From NCBI GenBank assembly GCA_038501625.1, contig JAZAYU010000035.1:251001-315000 (forward strand): a stretch of DNA of 64,000 nucleotides, read 5' to 3'. The position numbers and the translations under genes were made by a program. This DNA comes from Corbicula japonica. Lineage: Eukaryota; Mollusca; Bivalvia; Venerida; Cyrenidae. This document shows positions 48,232 to 60,585 of this stretch, piece by piece; positions within the stretch are counted from its first letter, which is position 1; each line of letters starts with the position of its first letter. The notes beneath the pieces were generated by a model, which saw only the letters and a list, made by a program, of their open reading frames with translations, ran no database searches and was not told the DNA's origin.

Positions 48232-48378
48232 GTGCCTAAGGTTATAAAACTGAGCATAGAAACCTGTCTCAAATCTCAAGCATCTGATTGGCTGAAATGG
48301 CGGCCAGTCGCCATTTCAGCCAATCAGATGCTTGAGATTTGAGAATGGTTTCCAATCTCAGCTTTATAACCTTGGCAC
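48232..48378. repeat. Foldback palindrome element, intact
   Basis: Same family as 30177-30323. The arms extend to GTGCC(T)AAGG and CCTTGGCAC. Near-perfect self-complementarity with a few mismatches (CTGTCTC versus GAGAATGG). Confidence 0.85.
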
Positions 48379-48564
48379 CTGTTATAGTTAAATTGATTCT
48401 GATATTTAACATGATTTTGCTCCTACTAGGGAGCGAAACTGTACGACATTAATTGCATTTCAATTAAGATCCTGATTTTTACCAATCTCGTACACATTTT
48501 GTTCGTAAGAGATGTAAACATGCTAAGGAGGCAGTCAGTTTCTACTGCAACTATGTAAAGAAAT

Positions 48565-48665
48565 GAAAATATAAAACCGTGAAATATGTATATCAGGATG
48601 GCCACATTCAGAAGACACAGCTCCTTATCCAAAATATAAAGGAAAAGAGAGTAATCGATTATAAA
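48565..48665 (-). mobile_element. Old Naiad pseudo-LTR end
   Basis: Minus strand carries the CTCTCTTTTCCTTTAT tract, TTCTGAATGTGGCC and ATCCTGATATACATATTTCA, matching the last ~100 bases of the Naiad. Confidence 0.55.
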
Positions 48666-49059
48666 AAAGGGATCGGAGAGGCTTTAGTAAAACAATCGTT
48701 CTCCAATATTTGATAGATAGAACAGAGGAAATTTTAGAAAAAAACAAAAATGTATTTTTTTGCGACGCATTTGTTAAAATTAATATTATTAATTGTTATA
48801 ATTGAATATCAAATTGTAATCATTAATTAAGGTGCTATGGCTGTTGTCATTGTATTATCATTGTACTGTCATAAAAAAGAAAGTTATAAAATTCTCTCTA
48901 ACGGCAACAGGCTGTTCAATAAAACTTTATACAAATCAATGTTATTAGTATATGTTTACTTCACAAAGGAAAAGATAAGTTAAAACAGTAAAAAAATAGT
49001 CAGAACTAAAATTCCATAAAACTCTAATGGCAAAAATCACAAAACGAAGCAACACTAAA

Positions 49060-49790
49060 CATCAGTTTAAATGCCTGCACTATTTTCATATTTGTCGCGT
49101 TCGAGGGTCTTCAAAGTTCCCTTTTTATCTATTTCAATATCACAGTTGCGTTGTTTGTGCCGTGTGGCGGATGTAAAATGTCTCCCCGTACATTCAATTA
49201 GTTATCAATTACGTCCTTTGAAGGTCGTCGAGCACGATATTTATGTACTGTGTTAGTAGTACTTCTAAATTTACTTTTTGTTTTTAATATTTCGGCCAGT
49301 TTAAATATGGGTGGTTTCAATATCCCAGCCAAAATAAATTTGGATATTGTTCAATCACCCCCAAGGATATACTTCCTTTTTTTTAATTTTGTCTTTGGCG
49401 TTGTCTGTGATATGCAGGATTTATATTCTAAGATCCCCTCTCAAAATTCTATTCTGTTTAGTTCCGCCCATTGTTTTCTCGTTTAGGGCAAACCCATTCT
49501 TTTATCTGGGGACCATACGCCGCTGAACATGGAATGGTATTAATCTGAAAATACCGCATTGAAGGTTCTATGTTCTACGCCATATGCATACCATCGTTTG
49601 GGATGGATCAAAATTGTACTGTTTATTGGTGTAAATATTGAGTTGCGCTCAACCCGGGGCTAGGCGCCGTGAGTAAGCATTTCCATTACTGCCCATGAAC
49701 AGGCTCAATCAAACCGAGCCTGCAATATTTTCATATTTGTCGTGTTCGAGGGTCTTCAAAGTTCCCTTTTCATCTATTTCATGAGTTATG
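49060..49790 (+). repeat. Cluster of GCTCAACCCGGGGCTAGGC-family repeat parts
   Basis: The block TTCGAGGGTCTTCAAAGTTC with CTATTTCA occurs twice (about 49102 and 49747). Between them are GTGTGGCGGATGTAAAATGT...CCCCGTACATTC (also at about 8840 and 23025) and, from 49640, GCGCTCAACCCGGGGCTAGG. The order suggests two partly overlapping or tandem units. No coding capacity; ORFs at 49071 and 49250 are unconserved. Confidence 0.55.
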
Positions 49791-50689
49791 AGTTACAGAC
49801 AACATCTAAGGCACTTGTGTCTAACAAACGTAAACAACATAAGACATTTGTAAAAGTGTGTTTGACCTTCAATTTTTTGGTCGCAAAAATGGATGACAAA
49901 AAATAGTTGATTGCTCTCTTCATTATTGAAAGTTCTTTTAAAGGACGTTAGATGTCGTTGACAGTATCATTTTCCTAATGTGGGAGATTGAATCGTTGTT
50001 TTGTGTTGCTTCGTTTTTGTGTTTAATTGCAAAATGAACTTTAGGGATTATAAGGTCTAGGTGATTTTCTTTACTATTCTAACTTTTCTTAACGTATGTA
50101 AAATAAACATACACTATAATATTGATTTGTGCAAAGTTTGGTGAAAATGCATTTTGCCTCGTAAGAGATTTTGATATTGCTATTTTTTATCTATGAAATA
50201 ACAATGAGGAAAGGATCAATGCCTTAAATCAACATTTTCGTATTAAATACTTTGGACGCTATAATTAATGAAGACGTTACAAGTCACTATTTAGGAACAC
50301 CTCCGTACAATAATATGGCGATTTTCCATTTTTTTGTTTCAGAAAATTTCAGATCTAAAAACAAATAATTTCGAATAATGGCAAATCCATTTACGTTATG
50401 TCGTTTTGCTCTCTTTGTGAGACCGTTTTGAAGAATAAGGTCAATTTTAATTTCCTGAAAACACTATTACTCACGACGTGGGCTTAATTTGTTAACCCAG
50501 ACAAGCCACTCGATTTGATAACATTTAGCCAGAGAGAATAATGACTGTCATTTTGTGGCAGTCACCTTTTTCACGGAAAATCGTTGTCTGAGCATATTGC
50601 TCGTAATTTTGTATTGACGTAATATTGTTTTTGGACATCTCATACGACACTTACGGAGAAACGAGTTTTTTGGGAGGTAAAGCGGTAGC

Positions 50690-50852
50690 CCCAATTGTTC
50701 TCTTTATCGTTAATTATTTGTGGTGTCTAATTTGACATTGATTCTCTTATAAACTCCTGCTCTCTTTTCCTCTCTACGTTTTGTCTGTGAGGGGATACTG
50801 TTTTTCTTCTCGTTATGGCAAATCCTGATAAGCATATTTCATTTTCTTTTTG
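50690..50852 (+). mobile_element. Old Naiad pseudo-LTR fragment
   Basis: GCGGTAGCCCCAATTGTTCTC, TTTGTGGTGTCTAATTTGA, the CTCTTTTCCTCTC tract, GAGGGGATACTGTTTTTC and a terminal ATCCTGATAAGCATATTTCA, colinear with 12825-12990. Confidence 0.65.
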
Positions 50853-51291
50853 GTGAAGATGTTTGAAAAAGATCTATGATTTTAAGGTTACAGAGAAAGA
50901 TCCTGTTTATTCAGACAAAAACATCATCGTACCAGACCTATAGACACAGACGGAACAAACATAAAAAGAGATAATTGCGATTCTATGAATATATAAGAGA
51001 AAAAGTGTTTTTATTTTATACTTTCTAGTGAATTATAGAATTTTCTCAGTAAAATAAAAGTGGTATTTCACTGTTTTCAAACAGTGGAATATCATTGTTA
51101 TTTTCACTGTTTTTAGCGTTGGTACCCAATCGCACATAATATTCCGAATGAGAAGGTTTAGGAAACGGGTTCAAATTTGAATATACGACGTCATGACGTA
51201 ACGTCATAGACAAACGTTTTTGGCGCCATTTCATGCAATTTTTCTGTCCAATTCACGCAAATTGTGAACTTAATGCATAATATAAAAAGAA

Positions 51292-51444
51292 AATTTGTTT
51301 TTACCGGTGTAAATAGAAATATATTTCACTCAAGAACTCTGGAATTATGAATTTTCACTTGTGGCTGCGCCACTCGTGAAAATCGAATTCCGGAGCTCAC
51401 TCGGTGAAATATATTTATATCTTACACCGGTAAAAACAAATATT
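51292..51444. repeat. Foldback palindrome (third family)
   Basis: Arms AATTTGTTTTTACCGGTGTA...ATATATTTCACTC and GGTGAAATATATTTATAT...TACACCGGTAAAAACAAAT fold back around TGTGGCTGCGCC. About 153 bases, no ORF. A MITE-like element private to copy C2. Confidence 0.8.
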
Positions 51445-52833
51445 CTCAATATAATTGGCCATTTTCCAAATATCATATTTCGGTATTTATTTTACAAATT
51501 ACTGTGAGTAACTACAAAAAGTAGTTACACTATTAACTTTCGCACAGCAGAACATATCTGTTGGCAGTATTAAATATTTATTGATGGCTTATGTTTTTAT
51601 TCAAATAACTCGGATTACAAAAAAAATGACAAAAAGTGCTTGATGCATTAAACGACTAGTTAACTCTGAAATTATGAAACAGATTTTCTCGTTCAAAACT
51701 GTAATTATTTGGGTATTTTTATGGAAACGTAAATGACTTTTTTGATGTAATTGCAGAACGCATGCTGTGAACTTTGTGAAGGGATTTCTCCTAAATTAGA
51801 ATCGTAATCGTTCTAGAGGATAAACACCACCAGTAAGGAAATACTTTAATCAAAAATAAAGAACATTTTTACTCCGAAAAATGGAATAATGGACTCGAAA
51901 CCATTAAACACTTTATCCGGTCAGTATATTGATCTAAGCTTGCGTTGAACACGATATATCTCCTAGAGTTTTGGCTAAGAACCTAAGCACAATTGTACGG
52001 TGAACACGCATCGTCTGTATATGTTTTCTTTTTGCATTTTTTTTCATCGTTTTGTTTATTATTGTAAATAGGCTATGAACATTTTTGTTAAATTCCATTA
52101 AGTATTTGTTATATTATGGAAGTGACAATTTGATTGTAGCTTTCTAATTGGTTTGGAATGACCTACTTATTACCGATCCAGGGCAGAGATGAAAACTTAG
52201 CTATCGATAACTCTGACTGGTTTGGGACAGTTACGATGTATTTTCATTATATGTTTTCACTGTTCAATTTTCCTCTATGCATTAATAATAAAATCTGTTT
52301 GCTATCAACAGAATCAGTTTTGCACAAGTTCGATCATGAAATTGATTGAATTAGATTTGTGCTAAATTATTTCCAGACAACTGTGCAAATTACTTGAACT
52401 AAGGAACACTGTTTTTCATTTCAATTCCAAATGGTTGCAAAAGATGCAAAATAAGCGGGTAAATGATTTAATTAGTTCCGCGAAGTAAAAGAATGTAAAA
52501 TATTTGAAAACACCGACGTATTATCTAATTAGGGTTTTAAAACAATTGATGGATGAAAATCATTAAACTTATTAAAGACAAAATAAATAGCATTGCCTAG
52601 TCAAAAAAACATACAAAGGTTGATGCTTCGTGAAACATTATCTATAGTGATTACTATGAAGTAAATATAAATCGGACACTTACCTGACGATGATGTTTAT
52701 TTCTTTATTTGATATCTATATAACATGGTTACAGATCATCCTGTTTCAGTAAATTAAGAACCAAAGCGTTACATATATAACAACAAATGCTGAGTATGAG
52801 CTTGCTTCTATCACATTACGTCCATTACTCTGG

Positions 52834-52959
52834 GCTGAAGGTTATAAAACTGAGATTGGAAACCAGTCTCAAATCTCAAGCATCTGGTCGCCATTTCAGC
52901 CAATCAGATGCTTGAGGTTTGAGACTGGTTTCCATGCTCAGTTTAATAACCTTGGGCAC
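52834..52959. repeat. Foldback palindrome element, centre deleted
   Basis: Same family as 30177-30323. The left arm is cut at ...CAAGCATCTGG, with the last ~25 bases before the centre missing; the right arm is complete. It shows deletion at the palindrome centre. Confidence 0.8.
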
Positions 52960-53629
52960 TGGTGAAATTTCCATTAAGTAAAATAGTTCTCGAATATTTT
53001 TTGAACATTTGCAAAAATAGCGCAAATGTTGATTTAACAAAATAATTCGATATGCCATGTGAAGAACATTTATACGTATGTATTTACTCAAATATAATTT
53101 TGAAAAATGTTGCTTTTTTCTGTTTTGCATTGAAATGAAATTTAGCTTGCAAAATAGCCATATTTGTCATTTTTATTCAACAGCAAACATCTTGAAGTTT
53201 TTGAAGAAAATGGCGTTTAAATTGCTTGTGATATAAATGCTTTAAACTGTTGCCAACATTATGTAGTAAATAACTTTTTTCTTTTTAAAAACGTTTTCAG
53301 ATTGGTTCTTTTGATTTTGTTTATTTGTAGGGAATTCTCGCAATCTGTAGACATGGTGGCGGTATGAGGTTCAATCTGTTTATCAATATGTTTGCTTGCA
53401 ATGGAAAGAGGTCAAGTTTTAGGCAAGCACTGTAATCTAATGTTTGTTTATGTCTTCCAGTACATCTTCAATCATTCTCAAGTTTATAATAAATTTCTTC
53501 GTTTTTTCTTAACTGTCATTTATTTATATCCAATTTTATTTTTTTTCTCCAATATTTTATCAAATGAAATAACATTCACTCAGCTTTAGTTGAAATTAAC
53601 CGATACGAAACCAAGTAAGCCATCGATTG

Positions 53630-53992
53630 TTTATAAGCTTCTTATGTTTTATATGTTTGTTAGCTTTTGCATGCAACTTGTTCAGCTGATGGGTGGGTTG
53701 GAGTTATTTCACCAAGACAACTTGTATTCGTGTGTTGATATGAGAACCTGTTTGGGAAAGTGTGAGGTTGATTCACCCTAGAACCTGGTTTAATCCCCCC
53801 AGTGGCAAATCAATTTGCCACCGTTCGTTCCAAGGCGGTAACCCCAAGGGTTCTAATTTTCATTAATTGTCTGTGGTGTCTTATTTGAATTTGTCATACT
53901 TATAAACACATGCTCTCGTTGCCTTTTTGCTGCATGGGCAGGCTGTGTTTTGTGAATGTGGCGATTCCTGATATGCATATTTCACTTTTTCG
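53630..53992 (+). mobile_element. Naiad pseudo-LTR fragment
   Basis: Colinear with 12625-12990: CTTCTTATGTTTTATATG, GATGGGTGGGTTGGAGTTAT, GCACCC-like block, hairpin GTGGCAAATCAATTTGCCAC, CAAGGCGGTAACCCC, pyrimidine tract and terminal TTCCTGATATGCATATTTCA. The SECIS part is missing. Absent from C1. Confidence 0.85.
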
Positions 53993-56900
53993 ATGAAAGA
54001 ATCTTAACGTTATATATATATTAAAGAACAAGCTACGACATCTGATTGATTCGCTCGCCGAATCGTACCAAGTTGCCGTATCAAACCCGTAGTCACCGGA
54101 CAAAATGTATGCAGGTATCATAATTTAGTTCTGAATGTTAAACACTCGCAGTTTACACGTTGGCATACACATACGACTCTATTTTGTTTTAGAACGCATT
54201 TGTCTGCAAATAAACAGGCCCATAGAACAACAGATCCTAATCTCTGTATGTGACAACACCAATTTTTTGATAAAACACTCGACTATAAATATTTGATTGC
54301 GACAACTTGGTGGTTGCTGCATTGTCATGAAAATTGTAACATGTAGAACACAGTGTTGTCAATTTAACAATTCGAAAACGTGCCTTGAAATATTCGTGTA
54401 ATTAAAAGTTATGATTAAAATTACATTTTTCCTGCAATGATTGTATTATTATGTAGACAAACACGGTGATTTTTGTAGTAAACGTCGGAGACCGTTAATC
54501 TATGGGTCCTTAACCCATTCACGATGACGCAGAAAATGCGAGGGTGTCATTAATATCTTTGGGAACATGTAACCGTGTTGCGCTGGCAACTATTCTAAAA
54601 TAACGACAAATATAAGTCTGGGATACAATTCTGCATGGAAAAAACATCACTAAAAGGTTTTATCTGTTTCAACAAGTCTGATAGTAAACACAATAACCTG
54701 TCTATTGTGAAGCAAATCTAGAAATACTAATTATCTGCTAGCAGTTATAAATATTTGATTGCGACAACTAAGATGCGGATAACTGAAGTACCTGCTACGC
54801 AAAGCAAATTAACGCGAACGTGTGAAATATAAGTGCTTTGATTCCGATAGAATTAAGAATATCCCTTTCCGAACTTCATGTACCAATAATTATTAAACCA
54901 CAGTCTGTGACTTTTGCAACATAGCTAAGTGCATAGTAGTTATTGCACTAATTTTAGATGCAAAACAAAATGAATACTTAAATGAAGCTTAAACATACTG
55001 TCCATATAGACACTGATAAGCAAAATAAACATGCAATATCTATGTTAAATTTATTTAAAACCCAGTTATTACATTGGCTTTACTCAGTTTAAATGCAGTG
55101 TTTTGAAACTTTACATAACTTTAGTATCACATGTACATGTATATGGCGCACTGCTTGGATAGTTTGAATACCAAAATGAACAATTTTTATGTCTTTACAT
55201 GGTTGCATAGCTGAATTTCTGCCGTAAATGTGTAAATGTATACGCGTGCAAATGTTCGAGCGAGAAACTCGCCAAAGTTAAACCAAAGCAAAAACTGGAT
55301 CTGTCGCAAAGATACAAACAATTTTCATCATGGTGCCTCTTTCTCATTTTTTCAGTTGTGTTTATTTAAGAAAATCATTTTTGAAGATATTACTAATTCC
55401 AGATTTGATCTTCAAAGAAACATGATTATATAAGAATTGATCCTATATTCATCGCATTCATCAGGGTAAGGCAAACACTTCAAACTCCTTACTCGTTAAA
55501 GCCCCAGCCCTAAACTTAAGTAAGAATATACTATTGAAAAATCATATTTATCCATATAGACTCCAATGTATAAACTCTAACAGAACACAAAAGGTCCGAT
55601 CGAATTCTTTCTTATAAACGGGATTTTCAATGATATTGTTAAATTATCGTTAACTAACTTTTAAGAAGTTAAATATAATGAAGCTATATTTAGCACCGAT
55701 TAAGAGATCACTTCATGCGCGATCGCGATTTCTATGACGTTTCGGAAATCCTACTTTCGCTTTTAGTCGCGCGGACCAAATTTATTTTAGTAAATTAAAA
55801 TTTTATTAGCCCGAACTTATGTTGCAAATTTGTGCCTATAGTTCCAAATACATGTAATATTTCATAAAAGAGCGGGTTAAATTGAAGTAATGCCGCTTTA
55901 AACTTGAAACATAATAAGATACATTATTTCCCCATTTTACGAAATAACCAATTAAATCACAACATGTCTTTGGAAACCACTGACATTTAATCAAGGTAGA
56001 CCATAAAATCGTCAGTAGCAGGTATATTCTCCGTAACATCTCGTATTTCCTTATATGAATACATGTGTGGATTCTAGAGTAATTTTAAACACTTCTACGT
56101 CGTGATTCTGCAATAATGCGGTTGCTTGGCTCTTAGACAGATAATGTTCCAGCCGTTTTAACCCATTTTGGTTTATCCTCTGTAAAAACGCTCAAGTCGA
56201 TTTGGTGACTTTTGGCTGTATCACCACCACGATTAAATGCCCAAGGTTTACGCACGAGAAAGTTTTAATGGTAAGTTCATAAAAACGAAGGAAAAAGAAT
56301 GTGTCCTAAAATGTTTCAAAGATAAAGATTGTACTCCAGAAATTAAATTTTTACCATCGGTTAGGCTGGTTAAGTGTATTTACAATCCTAAATAATATCA
56401 GTTCTTAACAAAATTTAGAGGAAACATGGTTATATCACGACCTTTTGAATGGCTGTTTCAGTCTCAGGCATATTAGATAAACATCTTGATTTCGAGATTC
56501 TGGTGTTTCGATTGCCTCAAAACCAACGAAATTGAAACAAATGTATAGGCATGTTTACTATGAGAACCCATAGAGATCGATGAATGCCACTGAACTCGCG
56601 ATCATTTTTATAGTAAAATATTACCATTCCGTTTTATAATCGAGGGAATCACCCGAAGCGTATAAAATGCACTTTTAGAAGTCTATACTCAAGATTTATC
56701 AGACATTTTAAGTACATTATAATTAACAGCAGACGTAAGAGATATAGACACACAACTGATACACTACATGGAGGAAGACAAATGAACAACCACCAACGGT
56801 ATATTATATAACAGGGCAGAAATAGGTCAATAGGGAATAAAAGAAACTTTTGATACGCATCCAAGTAATATGAAATCAAACATGTTTATTTTGTCCAAAT

Positions 56901-57651
56901 ATGCTAAACATTAACAGTTTTTGGTATTCCATGAAAAAAACGGGGTCTTTTCAACATGATATACAATAACCAGAGAACAACCTGATCTCAAAACTGATCA
57001 GGATTTTAAGATGAAATGTAGAAAATTCCACAACACTGCAGCGACATACTTGTTTGTGGTTTATAATTTTGTAGTCACATTAAAAACCAACGCATGCTCT
57101 ATTTTCCTCTTTACTTTTTGATTGTTTGTGATTGATATTTTTCCTAATACGCATATTTTACTAGTATTAGCGTACAAATTTCATGAATAAAACACATTTT
57201 ATTATACACTTGTCGAAAAAATATCTCAAAAATATTATCCTAATTAAAAGAAATTTTGATATTATGTTTTATATTACCAAGAAATTATAATTATTTGAAA
57301 GCCGTGCGTATGTTTTACGTTTATTATCATCCACGTCAGCATTCGCTATAATGCTTAATTCCCGTGTGGCAATCGATTTTGATTTGTTTACAATCGTTTT
57401 TGTTTTTCACATGTTTAACGATACCGGATAATCTAAAAACTCACACCAACACTTTATAACTATGAAACGTTTGACGACTGAAGACAGCGAAAGTGCCGTA
57501 ACATGCTCTTAAATTCACTGGCACAAATTTAAATGTGTTATAAAAACATCATAATGTTATTGGTAAATGCAAAAGAAATTACTCATTTTTGCATATTTTA
57601 TCATTATGAGAAAAAAAAATAAATTATTTTGATGTAAATAGTAATTATTTA

Positions 57652-58020
57652 TCCCCCCGCCAAATGCGTGGGGGATATTAGAAATGCCCTTCGTCCGTGC
57701 GTCCGTGCGTTCGTGCGTCCGTGCGTGCGTCTGTGCGTCCGTGCGTCCGTCCGAAACAATTTTGTCCAGAGCATAAGTCCAAAACTACTGGAGGGATTTT
57801 ATTCAAACTTGATACACTGACAGAGCAAATTGGTAGGTAGTGCAGTGTGCAAGAACAATAACTCTACCTTGCCGATTTTTTTAGAGATATTCCACTTTAT
57901 CAGAATTACTTGATAAATTTTGTCCGTAGCTTAACTACAAAACTTAAAAGGATTTCCGCTCCAGGTAAATTATACGAAAGTACAACCTTCAGGTAACTTT
58001 TTTCCGGCGGGGGGATTAAC
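57652..58020. mobile_element. Non-autonomous DNA element with minisatellite
   Basis: Ends are inverted: ATCCCCCCGCC at the left and GGCGGGGGGAT at the right. Inside the left end is a GTCCGTGC-type minisatellite (about 57692-57752), followed by ATAAGTCCAAAACTACTGGA, a block I associate with dispersed repeats in several marine invertebrates. No ORF. It lies in C2 with no counterpart in C1. Confidence 0.65.
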
Positions 58021-58757
58021 CATGTGTAACATGGCTCTTGTTATTATTGATAACGTTGCTTACCTGGCACGTTGATGTTAAGCTCTTACGTCATTAAAAA
58101 ATTACGTACACGAACGCAAATACGAAAATATTGGTATAAAATTTGTTTGAAAAGTACCCACTAATCATTAATCTAAAACTAAAATTATAAGAAATTAATT
58201 AAACTTAAAAATTTAACTCAAACTTGAAATTCGAATGATTCAATCAAATATTTAGGAAAACCACATTTATTAAGTGTGCACTTAGAACTTTTGTGTGGTG
58301 TATCTAGAGGGAGTTCTTATGCTCTTACCGTTAATTTTAAAATGGTTTTAAAATCACATTCCTTGATGGCATTAGATTCTCATCCTTTTAGACATTGAAG
58401 TTTCTCTCGTCTTGGATGATCTTATAAATCATACTGTAACACAATGAAATCTGATAAATGCCCAGATAAATTTCATTTTGTATAATTTATTACAGAATTA
58501 GGTTCTGAAATAATAGTAGGAGCTCTTTGTAAGAGAAGCATCACGAATAAGTCTAGACTCTATATAGGCCTGGCATTTATATTTTAATATTTAAAATAGG
58601 TTTGTATTAGATGAAAAGGGAACTGTAAAAGCCACCGACCAAGGCAAATATGAAAATATAGACAGCTAGGTTTGATTGAACCTGTTCATGTGCAGTAATG
58701 GAAACGCACACATTTATGATTGTCCACACGGCTAGCCGCTGGTTAAGCGCAACTCAA

Positions 58758-59169
58758 TATATATATATTTTATGATTATAAAATAATTTATGTATTTTTA
58801 AATCTTTCTATCTTTCATGTATATATTACCATGTACATTGTTATTGATATGCATTATGTTAATGTGGGAACCCATCAGAATCGAGATGCTAATCACATGA
58901 TACATTTTAACCAATGGCATCAATCGAACGCCATTCTTTCTCAAGTTTTGTTATCAAGAAGCCACGCTAAACTTTCTCTTCAATTTATTGATTTTAATTC
59001 TGACAATCATGTGTTAACAGGATCAAATTTTACGGTAAAAGATTCTATACACAATTTGCTATTCAAAAAGGATAATTACGGTGCCACGGAGGGACATATA
59101 GGTAAAATTGAGTGTTTTTATCACGGACATTCTACATTGTAATCTGACTGGTAGTTCCATAAATCCAAC
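58758..59169 (+). other. 5' region of the YR retrotransposon
   Basis: AT-rich start, then a stop-free stretch 58831-59142 (103 codons) with no recognised domain. It may be leader or terminal repeat. A promoter could not be assigned. Confidence 0.35.
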
Positions 59170-59790
59170 ATGGCGGTGCGGATTCAGCTTTTTGGACATT
59201 CGTTTGTTTCGCGCCTCAAGTTATTTATACCAACGAACGATAAGTTTCATTTTAACCTTAACTTACACCAGCCAGCACTGGTTCAATACTCCGGCTATAG
59301 CGGCGCCAACATTGCCAAGTTACGGGATAACTTAGAAACAATCGAAGACTTTCAGCCACATATGGTGATAATCGTCATCGGAACCAACGACTTGTACGAC
59401 AATTCTAACACACCGCATTCAGTTACACAACAGGTCATGGACTTGGTAGACACCTTATTGTTTAGATACGATGTACAAAAGGTCATCATTTGTCCAGTGC
59501 TTCACCGTATGGAACCGACGGTCCGTACCAGATGGCCGGTCCACGTCCCATCATTTAACAGACGGGCAGATGAAACAAACACTCTGCTGCAACAAGCATG
59601 TACTCGATGCACTCACAAACGAGCTATCTTCTGGCGCTTTAAAGGCTTTTGGTCGGAAGAGGCGAAGTCACAAGTGTTTGCTGCTGATGGGGTCCACCTT
59701 TCTAACAGGGGACAAGAACGCTTTTACCAGAACCTCCGTGGTGCAGTGGTATCCTTGCTGAAGTCAGGCTACTTTGAGATTGACAGATAA
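59170..59790 (+). CDS. SGNH/GDSL-type hydrolase ORF
   Basis: 206 codons in a good start context (CCAACATGGCG). All four catalytic blocks of the SGNH fold are visible: block I GHSFVSRL with nucleophile S11, block II SGYSGAN with G45, block III VIGTNDLYDN with N73, and block V ADGVHLSNRG with D173 and H176. No signal peptide or membrane segment, so it is probably cytosolic. Such esterase-like domains are known from Ngaro-group YR retrotransposons and some LINEs; the substrate is unknown. It precedes gag by about 0.8 kb on the same strand, so I take it as part of the element. A host gene captured or located by chance upstream is the alternative. Confidence 0.75.
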   Translation: MAVRIQLFGHSFVSRLKLFIPTNDKFHFNLNLHQPALVQYSGYSGANIAKLRDNLETIEDFQPHMVIIVIGTNDLYDNSNTPHSVTQQVMDLVDTLLFRYDVQKVIICPVLHRMEPTVRTRWPVHVPSFNRRADETNTLLQQACTRCTHKRAIFWRFKGFWSEEAKSQVFAADGVHLSNRGQERFYQNLRGAVVSLLKSGYFEIDR

Positions 59791-60037
59791 GTAATTCCAA
59801 CTTTTAAAATTTGTACATAAATTGTCAATTTATGGCTTTGTATCAGTATTTCAGTCATTGACATTTCAAGTTACCGCTTTGTGTGGTATTTATTTATTTG
59901 ACATTTCCAGTGTCAATACAAGCTTCGCACTTGTTTGTTATCACACTGGCTTAAATTTTTATGAGGCAACTAACAGGCTTTGTACCTGTGTTTTTGTGTT
60001 TGCCGAAATTTTACCAAATATTGATCAGAATTTGATT

Positions 60038-60200
60038 TTTCCAGGCTTTGTACCTGTGATACCATACTTATAATTACCTAATCTTTCCAGGCTTCGTACC
60101 TGTGATACAATTCTGATAATACCTTTTTTCCAGGCATGGCACCTGTGATAAAGTCCTGATAATACCTTTTTTCCAGGCGTTGAACCTGTGATACATTTCT
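60038..60200 (+). repeat. Tandem 43-46 bp repeats with CAGG...CCTG mini-palindromes
   Basis: Four units (starting near 60042, 60088, 60131, 60174) share TTTCCAGGCnnnGnACCTGTGATA and a CTGATAATACC spacer. An isolated fifth core lies at 59974. Each core is CAGG-seven bases-CCTG, so the arms pair while the middle varies. It lies between the hydrolase and gag ORFs. Confidence 0.75.
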
Positions 60201-60585
60201 TTACTCACCTGGTCTTCACCAGTCTTTACAAAGCGTAGTACACATTTGCTATTTATACATATTAACTAAAGTTACACTACAGGAGTTTTTGCTTTCATCA
60301 TACTTAAGAACGTACCTTTTCCCGATCATAGTCATCTTTAGGAAAAGTACATCTTTAGGAAACAATCAAATTTAATTGAGTGGAGTGCCAGTATACTAAT
60401 CATTCAGAACTTTCTCTGCTCGCCAGTTTACGTTAAAGACTCTAAGTTTACGTACATGACTGCTATGCTAATTTTCTCACTTATATGCCCTGGTGTTTTA
60501 TTTTGCTCTAGTTGCACGAATTTTTACATTCAGTGCCACCATATGTAATTTGCCATTATTAACGATTATAAATTCCTCCTTCTAG

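Larger units (their letters stand above)
44505..58758 (+). repeat. Large segmental duplication, copy C2
   Basis: Second copy of 29700-39915. Homology stops at the words AACTCAATAT (39905 and about 58750), where the tyrosine-recombinase retrotransposon begins. So C2 may continue beyond that element, outside the window. Confidence 0.8.
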
